Assembly (NCBI GenBank): GCA_032718475.1
Contig: JAUCBJ010004866.1
Location: forward strand, 1 to 30,606
From: Nemertoderma westbladi
Taxonomy: Eukaryota; Xenacoelomorpha; Nemertodermatida; Nemertodermatidae
Direction of reading: 5' to 3'
Length of the DNA stretch: 30,606 bases
Part shown: piece after piece, positions 18,246 to 30,559 of the stretch
Numbering within the stretch: position 1 is the first letter of the stretch
How the letters are laid out: every line of letters begins with the position of its first letter
The notes under the pieces: model-generated
Seen by the model: the letters and a program-made list of their open reading frames with translations, nothing else
Told to the model about the DNA's origin: nothing
Database searches by the model: none
Made by a program: the position numbers and the translations under genes

Positions 18246-20810
18246 ATAAACTCTGTTGTGGGGTGAGGCATGCGAGTTTGTGATGGTGTACACTTTTTAC
18301 CCACCAACCCTATTAAAAAATATTTTTGTTGAAAGAATTCAATGAAGTAATTTTTCCAATATTTTTTTTATCAAATAAGGTTGGTTACCTTGTCTTGCTA
18401 TTACTGTGAAGACAAAAGGATGACAAAATAAATATTGGAACCTAGATGCCTGCAATCACTAATCAACAATTGGAAACATTGAGCTGGTTGGTAGATTTCT
18501 CCCTGTGGGAGATTGTGTTCCAAAGGGTACAAGTCAGTGTTGTTGTGATTTTAATTAACATAATGTAAAGTTTCTGCTCACTTCGCCGTCGTTTACTGTA
18601 GATTTGTTTAGTGAATTGGTCATCACATATGATATTAAGACGATTCCCTACACTAAAATCATCTTTGTGGCATCAGACTTAAGTAAGACAATAATAACTC
18701 AATTAATTAATATTATACAGAACGCCATGATATAATACTAAATATTACTGTATTTAACTAATGTAAATACCTACTTAGATAAAACCTTGTATCTGAACCT
18801 AGATGACCTGAATCGTGAGTCCTTGATTTTATGTGGAAAAAGTATATCAGTAGTATAGCCAAAATGCACCAAATCATGATAAATTTATTCACCAAATAAC
18901 AAACTAAATTTCACAAAACCAAATGTCACCAAACCAAATCATATAAAATAAGATCACTAAAAATAAACAGGTTACAGGGGGAGCCAGAAGGAACCAAAAC
19001 TGTAAACGATGTTAATTTTTGTAATAATGCTATCACCGGCTGTCTGTAATATTTATATCTGGAAAAAATGAGTAAATCATTTTGCCAGAGCAATATGGAA
19101 AAGTGATAAACTTTTACACAAACCATAGATCTGTATTTGCACACCCTTTAAGCCTTTATTTAACAATTGTTGTTAAATTTTCGTAGAAAAAAAACTACGA
19201 AACATGTGTGGTGAGTGAAATATATCATTTCACCAGGCCCAAAAAACATAGTTCTGCCACTAGACTGATGTGGGCCGAACCACGAAGTCTACATGGAACT
19301 TTGCGTACCCGTATAATTTGTGGATTTCTGTAGTACCTCAGTCGATTGGCCGCTGGGGGGAGAATTGTGAGAAATCTAAAAGTACTGTAGCTAAAATTAA
19401 GGAACCAACTACCAGATTCCTCTGAAATTTGGTTGGAATAACCTGGTCTGCTGCGTGTAATTCCCCCAATCATGTATGTAGGTATGGCTACAGTGTACAT
19501 AGTACAGCAATTTGGAGAACACCACAAACCTTCACCAATCAGCCTACAGTGCGACTTATTAGTGGTTGCATGCATTGTTTCTATGTTATTGTACAGTATG
19601 TTTTATTATCATAGTTCTGTCCTTGCTAATACCTACCACGCTACCATTAAGGTTTTTTGATTTTCCCCCTGTAAATTTCACAAGCAAAACAATAACATTA
19701 TAAGCTGATATAATTCAAATAGCATGACCAATTCAAAACCAATACTTGATCAATTCAATATTTTTGTCAAAGATTTGTACTTCTGTAAACCACATTATAA
19801 TAGCTGTTATGTGAACACACGTACATAATTCGGTACATCACTTATAAGTAGATTGTAGTACCATAGTATAGTAATAAATTGGCTATCTGAACGCCATCTC
19901 TAAATATCTGGCCAATATATATTTTCCAACTTCAGAATTCCATGTTTCTGTGTGCAAAAGCGGAATGCTTGCACAAATAACTGTATATTTCGTGTGCTCT
20001 GCTCTACAGAAGACTTGACCAAAGATTCAACATTACCAATCCATTTTCACTCATTTTGAAAGTCGTTTAATTTAATTGGGAATCCAGGACTTCCATAAAA
20101 TGGTAATTAAATTTTTTATAACTTATTTAGAGACATAAAGTTTGCTGTATGTATGACGCATCACGAAATTACACAGTGTTAAAGCGGTTTTGCATAATAT
20201 AGCTCAATATATTTAAGGTGTGTAGTCCTACATTATTGCATTGCATACATTAGTTTGAGCATTTCTTATCTCTGGGCTGGCGGATCAGCCCCCTTCCGTT
20301 CCCCAGTGTCAAATACTGAGTTAATATTCATGATCTAACCAACCCAAAAGGTTAACATTACTATCATTTACATTGCGATCGTATTAATTCCATTGGGAAA
20401 GTCTCTTTGCACCACATCACCACATCTCTGCATCACACAACATCCTTCAGTTGATTCCACGTCCCTTCTTGAAGACTCAATAAGGAAGAAGGATTGACAA
20501 CATGGGAACTACAGTAATCGTATTTTTTTTAGATCATATATTTAAAATTTCATATTGGGGACTTTAAAATGGGTGGAAAAAAAGGTGCTTTAATAAATCT
20601 TTCGCAGGTTTTGGAACTATTCTCATCCTTAGAGACTGAAGTTGAATAAAGAATAAGGAAGCCTACACTTCAAATACACATACAAATTGTTAGTCGTATA
20701 GCAGGTTAATGTTGACAAGCTGCTTTGCTTTGAATAGTGTATATTATTATGCAGCATGTAATTATTATATACTGTACCTTGTATCCTGCAGCTAAACCAA
20801 CGCGGAATGA
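18246..20810. other. Non-coding stretch
   Basis: Contains a degenerate (CACCAAAT)-like run at about 18868-18945 and a small hairpin at 19179-19202. A 116-codon minus-strand frame (19575-19225) has no recognisable domain. I see no supported gene. Confidence 0.45.
19179..19202. repeat. Hairpin TTTCGTAG-(A)8-CTACGAAA
   Basis: Eight-base perfect arms around eight adenines. A further palindrome AACAATTGTT lies just upstream at 19162-19171. Confidence 0.7.
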
Positions 20811-21359
20811 AGATGACCTACCGATTCCCATTAACATCGGGTTTCATGCAATTAAAATATTCCTTGGTTTCCGTTGTTCGTGCCACTATATCAGTCATGG
20901 TCCCAATTGATGCCGGTCGTGGAGGTTCGTCATGGCACTAATTCTCAGAGCAATGAGTATTGAGTGGTAAATTATTCAAATGTAATTGGGGTTCGTTCAC
21001 ACAAAATTACTACAGAGTAATGGCTCAACTCACTCACATGAAAGTAAATTATGACTTGATAGTCTTCATTAACCACATATCCATAATAGTTTTCCATCAT
21101 ATGTGCATTAATGTTGCGTCATTACACATACTACACATACTGTAGCAATTGAAATGTGTCCGCTTATGCTATACATACAGTACATGCATACAGCGCAGCC
21201 TGCATTTTGAACCGATAAGATATAAAACTAAGTGGCATCGTAAATCGAAAGCCTTCATCACCTGTGATGAGCTGTCAGACGTTGGCACCCATTGCGATAT
21301 GCAAATGAATAACATGGGCGGACAATTTCGGCAATCGATTGAGAAGAAGGGATGATTTG
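20811..21359. promoter_or_regulatory. Candidate cis-regulatory or conserved non-coding island
   Basis: Complex, GC-richer sequence with the 16-bp palindrome TCATCAC-CT-GTGATGA (21255-21270) that embeds an E-box CACCTG, and a TALE-like CTGTCAG a few bases on. A perfect octamer ATGCAAAT follows at 21299-21306. No coding frame is convincing. The regulatory role is inferred from motif density only. Confidence 0.25.
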
Positions 21360-22890
21360 TAGAGGTTACCGCAATATTATGATACTAATTATACTGTTAT
21401 AAGGTCTTCTAAAATCTCCCATGTAGTTGTTTTTGTTAGAAGGCCGTGTACTGTTATCATTAACTGATATGGTTTGAATGTTATATATTTACTTATATAT
21501 CTGTACTATAGGGTAAATTGCCTTTCATGTACCACCAATGTTGGAGTATTCACCACAGAGTTTGGTCATCTTCTGCTTCTTGATTAGTGGCCAATCTACT
21601 GCAAGCCATCGACGGCGACTGGGCAACTGGGCCCACCCCCGAGTTACATAGCCTCGTTTAATAACATTACCGCTGCACTGGGCGGCATAAGTTCCACCTA
21701 CAGTTGTAATGGAATCAATTGGCCGCCCACTTAAAACAGTAATTCCTTGATAAATATAATTATTTATAATCTAGTTTCATGTTAACGTTTCAAATTAACA
21801 TGTTGATATCTTATTAATTAGAAATTATTCATTTCAATTCCAGCTCTTGGTAACAGTCATCAGTCACCAAAACCAGAATCTGGCCCAGCAGCGCCATTGT
21901 CCAGATGAGCCATATTGGGGGGAATTCCATTTGCCCAAACATTGAATTTAGCCAGCTGTGTAGTCTGTATAGCAAATCGATATTAATTAGTCATGAAAAA
22001 GTCGGAAAAACGGAGTCGGAAAAACATGGTACTTCGATGGCACATCACTTCACGATATAGGATGTCATTGTGCGATATGAAACACAGTATGACAGCCATA
22101 CCAATGTGTACATATAACATATAATATACGCATAACAGCTTAGTATGGCCCGCAACGCATGGCCCTGACAAAGCAGGGTTTTTTATGAATGATACTGTAC
22201 ATCCTATATAGCACTGGATAGCATGCCATAACTAGGAATTTGAGTTGAGCTGTTAATGCAACTGTAATAATTGTTGATGTAATATTAATATTGAGGTTTT
22301 ATTCAGAAATTGAAAAAAATGAGGAAGCACATGACCGGGGGTTGAACCAGCGCCAAGGAATAACTAGAAATAACATGGTATGATACGAATTGACAGACTA
22401 ATGGCAAAAAGCAAAGATAACGAGTTTAATGTTTTAATAGAATGAAAAATAACCATAGGAGTCAATTTTCAATGTAGTTCGAGTAAATTGGATTTTGATT
22501 ATTTGGAAATTGTAAATTAACTTTTTGTTGTTAAATTCCACTTGGAATAGAATTACAGATACTCGGGCCCTGAAAACTCATGTAATGCTGTCGACTGGAA
22601 TTGAGATATAGGAAGGGAAGACATGAGTGGGTTTTTTTTTTGTGCTACAATACATTATAATTATAATTATACTATTATTACTATAATTACCCAAGTATAA
22701 TTATACTATGGCTAGTTATATATTGGCTTCCGACTCACCCTCTTAATGACAAACACACTTACTTTTGAAAATAGTCGGCCATAGTATAAATGTAACAAGT
22801 CGCTGATGGCTCGCAGTTTTGACTCGCCACACCTTACTGTAATCTACATAAATAACGACTTAGCCTGTTATTCACGGATATTTTTGTGAG
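21360..22890. other. Non-coding stretch
   Basis: A GC-richer patch at 21600-21700 has no recognisable frame. On the minus strand near 22336-22352, GGTTCAACCCCCGG looks like a tRNA B-box, but no A-box or cloverleaf was found around it. AT-rich (ATTATA)-type simple sequence lies near 22655-22710. Confidence 0.45.
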
Positions 22891-22899
22891 ATTAGTTTG

Positions 22900-23110
22900 A
22901 AATTTATAGTAGTTTCAAAGATTTTTTGAGATAACTGGTAATAGAGAGATAGGTTGGCAATTGTTTCTTTCTGAAGGATCACAGACCCCCTTTATATACA
23001 GGAATCACTTTGGCAATCTTGAGTGTATAGTGTCTGGGAAGAATCATGGTGAAAATATAAGTTAATTATATTGATTAATGTGGATAGATAGCTGTTTAGC
23101 AGCAACTGTA
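22900..23110 (-). mobile_element. L2/CR1-like LINE RT fragment
   Basis: On the minus strand, LKIAKVIPVYKGG (about 23020-22980) is followed, after a frame change, by ISLLPVISK (about 22945-22918). These are the linked LK-AKV-P-+KKGD and NYRPISLLPV-SK motifs of the RT fingers in L2/CR1/Jockey-type LINEs. Upstream text resembles the usual NLSL-TG-FP region. Frameshifts and a stop show it is a relic. It may belong to the same group as the 3' end at 2191-2530. Confidence 0.65.
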
Positions 23111-24362
23111 TTTAGTGTAGAGGAAAAATGTCATTAAGTTTGCAATTTTAAACAGAATTTTAATAACGTGAATCTTTATGAATTTAACAATTGATATCAG
23201 TTAATGAATAAAAACTCTTCCTAGAATACAAAGTTAAAATAAATAGCATCACCGACTTGTCACCTCACATCTGGATAGGCCAATCAAAGCAGATTTTCAA
23301 AAATTGGCTTCACGTGCATAAACCTGCCATGTCGACCACTTCCTAATGTTTTTACAAAAAACACACCCTGCCATTAGAATCAGGGTACTTTGTTATTTTC
23401 ATCCCAACAATTTTCTCGTGCAACAACCCTCCCTATTCACAAGATCTTCTTTCATCATAGGGGTTTTTGATTTAGTTAAATTCTTAATTATAAGTTTGTA
23501 TATCTAAGAGTTACACGTACATGTGCTTTATGCCGTGCATGGTAAAAAGTCATAAAGTAATACGCTATATACTGTAGTGTTTCAACCTTTATAACTAATT
23601 ATATCCCATCCATTCTAAATCCATATTAAATCAGATATAAAAAAATGTGGCCTAATAAGTGGATGAATATAAAATGCAATATTATTATTGTTTCATATTT
23701 TTATTCATATTACAAAGCTGACTATGTTCTGCAAAATCTAATTTACCTTAGCTCCATAAACATAATGTAGCATTGATTCTTATTATTCTGTTGTGTAGCT
23801 CCATCGCATTTTCATAACTCTCAATGGCTCTTTTTATAGCAAAATGAAATAAATGGAATTGTGTTGATGTATTATGACATATTACTTGTTATTGTGAGCG
23901 TTTACTGAATTAAGTAGCTGCTGAGAGGTCAATTTACAAAATGAGTTATCCCTGCCTGGAACTTAAATCTTACAATTATCACTTTTGCTTGTTAGAGGTT
24001 AAAGATATTTCTTGAATTTTTTACAAACTAATTAAAGTAGCTCTGCTAAAGGTAATCCAGTCCTTCACCTTCAGTAAGAGGTTTTGGTGTTTGTCAACCC
24101 CTTGTGTTTATTAATATTATATGAGGTAACAAGGTTAGGGATTTACAGGACTAATGGATCAAATTTGAAGGGGAGTATCCTGCTCTATATAATGCTTCAT
24201 ACAGCCCCCTTTGCTAAATACTGTGAAAAGTGAAATCAGTCAAATTAATAATTCAGAAAAAGATATATATCATATTCACGTACTAATTAATACCGAATAT
24301 TTATTGCAGTATTGAATTCCACTACATTATATTATGTGCAAAGATACTACTGTTACTATGTC
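23111..24362. other. Non-coding stretch
   Basis: AT-rich with no supported features. Confidence 0.5.
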
Positions 24363-25955
24363 GAGTGAGCACGGACAAATCAATTGAGGTCCTTCCTGGT
24401 TGCCGATTCTCCTTAGACCCCTTCCCCTTTCAAGTTGGTTTACCCTCTCCAACAGTGCCCAAAGAATCGTAAAATCCACTCATAATATAGAGTATATGAT
24501 ACTGATGGTATTGTGCTATACAGATAGGCGTTTGTTAAAAAAATGTTGTCACTAGCTGATGTTTAGAGCTGCCCTTAGTAGTCTTTTGTAACAACCATCA
24601 ATTCATTGTTCAAGTTATTTAGTCATTGTCCAGGTCTCATCCCAATATAAAATTAAACTTTTCACTGTGACTCGAAAGAACTTGGTCTTTAGGTTATGCA
24701 AGAGGTCTGCTATAAATTTTCTGCTGCTTTATACTGGAAGACATCAACGTTCTTTATTTCATTAATATCGATTGTGGCTTCCATTAACAATAAAAATCAT
24801 ATTTTCGGTTTTGGTAGCATTTATATGCAATCCAATTTCCTTAGCCAACCTTTCTTTCCACATTGTTCAGTAGAATTTGTTTAGAAGCAATGCCATCAAA
24901 CACAAAGCCAGTGTATCAGACTGAATGAGCGGATATCTGCTGCTTTCTACGTTCTAGTAGTGAGAACCAAAGATCTTCAACAGTTATGTTGTGGCTGTGC
25001 TAATTGCATAACCCGCTCTGAATGTTGGTCATCCCCGTCACGTTTTCCCTGGGATGGCCAGAACCTAGTGACCGTTTACAGCGTCGAAGTTCGCCCAAAA
25101 GCTGATCATACTGAATTAGGCTTTGTAGCTATTCATACATAAACAAAATGTTCTAGAATATGGTATTTTTATTTAATAGAATAAAACAGCCTTGCGCAGG
25201 TGCAAAACCATGAAACTTATGAACACTCATATCTCAGCTATTTCCCAACCAAACTCAAATATTTTTACATTTTTGGATTCTTGCATGGTTAGCTTTCTAT
25301 TTCTACCAACAAATCGCGATAAGGTTCATGAATAACTGCAGTGTAACTGGTGAAATATCACCGGAGACACCTTTTTCAAACGCTTGTAGCTAAAGATTGA
25401 AAGCAAAAATACAAATTTTGGCTCACCCAGCAAGGAGGAGGGAGGTGAACCTATCTCTGTTTCAAATTTCATGCAATCTCAATAAGATTTAAAAAATTGA
25501 GGGGGTGGGGTCCAGGTACTTGAATAACGACAATATATTCTATGACATGGGGTAATCCAGTACAATTACGAATAGTAATGGCGCCAATGTGTCACCTTAA
25601 CAGCCAGGATTGAGAAGAACTCAGTTTCACCAACTGGTAAGAGTACCTGAGCTTCTGTGTCACAATATAACAATACAATGCCAGCGACAGTTACTTCCGG
25701 TATTCCATAAGTTTGTAGGATTTCCATCATTTTACCTCTATGGATGGAGTCAAATGCTTTCTTGAAGTTCATAAAGATCAGAAATACAGGAAGGCCTTTT
25801 CAACCAATCTCTGTAGCACTAGTATCTTAGCCATTTCTGATGCTATTTGGTCGAAATCCATATAGCGAAATATATGAAAGCTGAATCTTGAAATATAAGT
25901 AACAGACCACAAGCTGCGTCTTTTTGGGGAAGGTGATTCATCTGCAGTTCTCCAG
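24363..25955 (-). mobile_element. LINE family B copy, minus strand, split by an insertion
   Basis: Read on the minus strand from 25955, the order is RT fingers remnants, motif A (NFKKAFDSIHRGK, about 25770-25730), GETEF, and a GDTLAP/VIVLDY-like block to about 25553. Then comes about 0.5 kb of foreign DNA. The LINE resumes near 25013 with GAAGATCT, a GL-INATKTE block, and thumb and C-terminal remnants, ending near 24363 with the CTCGACATAGTAACAGTAGTA tail. The DNA is diverged with many stops. Motif order and 3' end identify it as family B. Confidence 0.75.
25014..25552. mobile_element. Unidentified ~0.5-kb insertion in LINE B copy
   Basis: Foreign to the LINE: the flanks, about CATAACCC on the left and GGTAATCC on the right, correspond to the same LINE position (TGTAATCCAG in the other copy). 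A short degenerate duplication of TAAYCC is possible. The left part has an open 60-codon frame (24960-25142, starting inside the LINE) containing WDGQNLVTVYSVEVRPKA, which I do not recognise. The right part is AT-rich. No clear terminal inverted repeats were found. Confidence 0.45.
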
Positions 25956-25959
25956 TCTG

Positions 25960-26811
25960 CCACAACCTATTTCCATATTACCATAGATTTCAATTTATTC
26001 ATTTCAATAACACATATTCCCATTGCACTTGGAGGTGAAAGATTATAAATTGAGATGATTTTGAGAATGAGGTGAGTTCGCCGGCGCAGCACACCGCTTT
26101 TAGAGTATGATGCACTGACTGGGAATGTGTCAAGATGGAGGTGCTAGGTGCAATGGAGAGGTGGGGAATAGTGCATTTACTTTATAATTGAGTATAAAAT
26201 TACTATCACTGATTCGATGAGCTCCGTAATGGTAGTATTTTATTTAAATAACAATTAGGTGTTATATCTTGGTGAGAGACACCAAATAATAAACAAAAAG
26301 TATTTTATTTTACGTTTATTTGACGTTTATTTTAGGTTGTGGTGTATGAGAGTTGAATATACATTCATTTCAGCAAGTTAATTATATTTATTTATAATAT
26401 GGATAAAAGGCATTTTTTATATGAATTGGAGAAGGATGCCTTATTGAGTTTCTGCTTTAGAATTGATGGGATAGAATTCCAAAATGAAGGCCTTGAAAAC
26501 ACATGGCTGATTGTGTGGAAACATTGCATTAGTCACAACATGTGGGGTAGCTATGAACGGCCTTGGTAGTGGGATAAGTGTATTCAGTGAAGAATTTTAT
26601 TATTTTTCTATCTTGAGAGTAGAAGGGTGGGTTTTACCCCATAGAGGAGGATACCATAAAGTAGGTAAGGATGGGTAAGAGAGGTCTATAGTTGGCATAG
26701 TATGTTGAGTGGGAAAATATGGTGTAGTTTGTCGAAAATCCTGGATATGTTCTAGATACTTGTTTAATTATAGTTTAATCTTTTGCTGTCAGTTTAGAGC
26801 ATCATTTACTA
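25960..26811. other. Non-coding stretch
   Basis: No supported features. Confidence 0.45.
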
Positions 26812-27308
26812 GAACTCCTACTACTAGTAATATAGTCGGCCTGCTGCATTTTAATTACACAATGAGAGGCTATGCTGGCATAACAAAAGTATTTTTTTGC
26901 CACCACCATGCAATCCACAATTGGCAAGCCCAATGCAGCGTACACTAAGAATGCTATGCCGGCTTATCCACGAAGTTGCACCGCCACAACTCCCTATCCC
27001 CCGTGACTTTCGCGAGATTATCCACAACTTCAAGGCCACTGTCTATTTAAGAGGCATAAATAAAGTCGTTCAAAGTGTAGGTGGCTTTGTTCTAGTCTCA
27101 AGCTTGGGGGAACCAATGAGACACCTCCAATGTTATATAGTGTCTGGTTGGAGATGTGTGCATTGTACACGTACTTGACACAGTGAACCCGACACGTATC
27201 ATTCTTGTGAATGTGCGTGCCATCTAGAGATTTGGTATCATCAGCAGTTAGAGGCCAACATGGAATCCCATGGATGAGTACTGGTACTACTACTGCTCTA
27301 AATAATAA
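26812..27308 (-). mobile_element. LINE family A 3' part, minus strand, deleted and interrupted
   Basis: Minus-strand text from 27308 matches the family A copy at about 3278-3480 almost word for word (for example ACAATGCACACATCTCCAAC and GACACTATATAACATTGGAG). It then lacks the segment equivalent to about 3485-3565, and resumes with GATAGGGAGTTGTGGCGGTG to the VDKPA-like stop near 26955. About 95 bp of other sequence intervenes. The family A tail (AATGCAGC, then CTAGTAGTAG) is then found at 26856-26818. It is a dead copy. Confidence 0.8.
26857..26951. other. Small insertion in LINE A 3' UTR
   Basis: About 95 bp separates two LINE A 3' segments that are contiguous in the other copy. TTA occurs at both junctions, read on the LINE strand, which could be a 3-bp target duplication. 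The ends are not inverted repeats of one another, so the nature of the insert is open. Confidence 0.4.
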
Positions 27309-28605
27309 TATGGTGGTCCCAAGTGAAGAATTTAATTAATTTGTTAATTTAGATTCGATAATTCAAAATGAACACGACTTATTTTTCAAAATAGCAAGTA
27401 AAATTATAAAAGCCTCATTTATTGTATCAAAACTTTAATGGGAGCGCAATAATGGGAGGGGAGGGATTTGAGCTAATAGGATAGAACTCGGCAACATGGA
27501 ACTTGTCATAAAGGGACCGAGTGAATAGAAACTGCACCATCACGTTCATGGATAACTTTAGCAATCGGATCTATACATAAAATAATTTAATTTGGGATAT
27601 CCAATGGAAGGTCAATGTCTATGGAGCTAGATAGTTCACGAAGCATAAAATCAATTATCTCCTGGCAGTGAAATCCAGGATTATTTAAACTGCAATACAA
27701 ATTGCTCCACTGAAACCGATGCGACCAGTTTCCGAAGTATGCGTTGTATTACACCATAATATAGAATAGTTATTTGGCTGGTTCTATATACCTGTATTGC
27801 TGCATACCTTCCTATTCATATTAGAAGATATTTCTGATTAATAATAAAAAAATTTCAAAAAAATTTCATTAAAATATAAAATAACATTTCTTGCTGGTCA
27901 ACACGCCAACAAAAAACTTGAAAATAATAACAATTAGCAAATATATAACAAATAAAGTTTGTTGGAGGAGAGTGAGGCAACTTACTGCTAGTTTGGATAG
28001 CCCATGTGACAAATCGAATTGAATCGAATTATTAATGTAACGATAAATTACATAGTAAAAAAAAACCATTTACAGTATGTTCTACCATACAATCCTAAAC
28101 TACCCAGTAGTGCGAGTGGTGTCCCCGCATTCCCATCCAATTTCCCAAACACATTCATTCATAGCACCACAAAGCTTGTAATGTGTAGCAAGCTATTATT
28201 TATTAATTAACTTTATATATATCTCGACTACGAATAGTTCTTCTTTTAGCTTAGCGATGAAAACAGGATTGCACGGTAGTTTTGTTTTCTAACTACAGTA
28301 CCTGCTTGCTGCCTGCAAACAATATTGAGTGTGGATGCAGTTCGAATGATTTACGACAAGGTTACAGCAAAATAATGTTTCACGAAGGAACTCTGTAATG
28401 TGTCCATTTAGCAGCTAATTATACTAAAGGGAACCAGAATAATCATATTGAGGAGGCAGGAGAAATTAATATCTAAGGTGAGAACTAGATTGGACTTCCT
28501 CAATAATTAAATTAATTAAAAGGCTAAAATAATTAATTATGTGTAGGTCTTTCAAAAGGGCGTAATTATAATAATATTAAGTAATAAGTAATAATAAGTA
28601 TAATA
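27309..28605. other. Mostly non-coding stretch
   Basis: Two minus-strand open runs without any domain I recognise lie at about 27733-27580 (about 50 codons) and 27590-27440 (about 47 codons). Both begin after stops, lack good starts, and could be remnants of a transposon gene. The remainder is AT-rich. Confidence 0.35.
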
Positions 28606-28663
28606 ATTATTTCTAGTTCTTTCTTATCATAAGTACTTATGATAAGAAAGAACTAGAAATAAT
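28606..28663. repeat. Perfect 58-bp palindrome without spacer
   Basis: The left arm 28606-28634 is the exact reverse complement of 28635-28663. The centre is AAGTACTT. All 29 base pairs match, and pairing stops abruptly at 28605/28664. It could extrude as a cruciform. The flanks are AT-rich simple sequence. Confidence 0.9.
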
Positions 28664-28805
28664 ATCACTCATAATTTTCTGATTTTTGGAGATTGGTGTG
28701 ACTTGTTAGATATTTTGTATATTATACTGTCCTTAAATAAATACGAAAGAGCCACCCTTTGTTTACTTGTAGGTGGCACCACGTGCAGAAGACACAGTGA
28801 CATAC

Positions 28806-28840
28806 GGGTGTATTCATGGGATCGGGTGTATTCATGGGAT
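28806..28840. repeat. Tandem duplication of an 18-bp unit
   Basis: GGGTGTATTCATGGGATC is followed immediately by GGGTGTATTCATGGGAT. Confidence 0.8.
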
Positions 28841-29641
28841 AAGTCAAATTTAATTAGACAGAAGAACACAACACGTGTTAGTTACTATTTCGTTCAAAAT
28901 GAAAATACAACAGTTTATGGTTAAATTGCTTGTTGTCCATTTGTTCTTCATAATTATCAGTTTAGTATAAACACAGTTGAATTGTCAATTATGTGTTAAG
29001 TCGGTCTCCAGTGCTATCTATTTTCGTTCAGTCTGTGAATCGTTTACAAAGTTATTTAGTAGTCAATAAATTTAAAAATAATAATTATGCATACATATAA
29101 TGTTATGTACCAGTACTTTGCTGGATAGATAGTATATAATAGTTCGCTAATATAATTGGCAAAGTATCTATTAGAGACTGCCAATTATTAGCAAACTTAC
29201 ATTACTTTCAACCCAAAGTATATGTATCGATTGCTTGCAGTATTTAGAAGAACCCACAAATATTTTACCAAGATTGTTTGTTTTGGAATTAAATCTCCAA
29301 TTCAAACTAATACTAATAATAATGTTCACTTAAAATACAGTTAGTGACGTATAATAAAGTCTAGTCACATAGGGATTCATTCCCTAATTATCATGCATCT
29401 GGTACGTTTTACTTTCGTTCAATGTAACACATCTTATTGCTGAAATATAATTTCCGTTAGAGCAGGTGCTCATTTTATTATTATTATTATTAGAGTTCAT
29501 ATTATAAGGATCACACATTTGATTAGTATTTAACATTTATTCCAAACACAGCAACTTTATATCACTCTACTCAAGGGCAACTATAAAATAAAATAAGCCC
29601 CACTAGGCCCACTCATAACGGCTTATGTTATTATTACCACT
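28841..29641. other. Non-coding stretch
   Basis: AT-rich, with an (ATT)n microsatellite at about 29475-29492. No supported gene. Confidence 0.5.
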
Positions 29642-29765
29642 AACTACTACTACTAGGTCGAGCGAACTCGAAAAGTGGAAATGAGATCCTTCCAGGCTTC
29701 CCGATTCGCCATAGTTGTTGCAATTTTGTTTCCCCCAAGTCCAGTATCATTTTCAAGTTCATCTA
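29642..29765 (-). mobile_element. LINE family B, extreme 3' end
   Basis: On the minus strand the frame reads LDELENDTGLGGNKI then EAWKDLISTFRVRST, followed by the CTAGTAGTAGTAG tail. It matches the C-terminus of the copy ending at 9135. Only about 125 bp was retained, a very short 5'-truncated insertion. I could not find its target duplication. Confidence 0.75.
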
Positions 29766-29787
29766 GATTGAAACCTATAAAGGCCAA

Positions 29788-29842
29788 GTTGCGCACACAC
29801 ACAATCATAGAACTGAATATACATATTTTGTGTGTGCACAAC
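29788..29842. repeat. Imperfect inverted repeat with CA/TG-rich arms
   Basis: GTTGCGCACACACACAA (29788 on) pairs with TTGTGTGTGCACAAC (29828-29842). Alternating CA tracts could alternatively favour Z-DNA. Confidence 0.5.
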
Positions 29843-30555
29843 GGTTAGAAACCACTATGTTGTGTGTGTGAAATTGGAGGGAAATTTGAAATAGGGATTT
29901 CTTGTGTGCTCGCGATGGTAGGTCTATCTATATATGTCATAGGTCAGAGCCAGTCACCCACGAATTCGGCTACATTGTGTTCGTTGCCAGAAAAGTAGGT
30001 CTGTTATGACCTCATCTTTACTTCTCAAGCAGTGCTAACTGAATCTTAATCTTCATTCCCATAGAGAAGTTGATACGTGTACGTACCATAATGCTCGATA
30101 TTTACGTGGCTTGTCTGCAGCAATATTTGAAGGAAGAAAACAATTCTGTACTATTTGTTGAAGAAAATTATCCATCTGTTATGGGTAGGTTTCCTTATTT
30201 ATATTCTGAATCATTAATTCGAGTGTCGGGTTAAGAAACCGTTGATAACAATTTTAATTGAAAATCAATTGAATCGATTTATTACTTTTCAAATAAATTT
30301 ATTATCAACAATAGCTGTATGAGAATTAGTTATTTTAGGAATAAAATATGGTTTAAAGAAAATGTTATTTTGATGAACCGATATTACGAAATATATTCTA
30401 CAAATATGACAACTGGTTGAAAAGAATGCTTAAGCGCGAACTATTTCGCTCCACAGGTTGGATTGTTCTAAATCAGGAAAACACTATAGTAAAACATTAT
30501 AACACTAGAAAAACAAAGGTAAACAACTCTTGGAAAACAGTGAAAAAAAAACACG
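29843..30555. other. Non-coding stretch
   Basis: No supported features. Confidence 0.45.
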
Positions 30556-30559
30556 AACA

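Noticed and set aside
19225-19575. 116-codon minus-strand frame
   Set aside because: The composition looks random and no family was recognised. Overlapping plus-strand frames of similar quality argue against coding.
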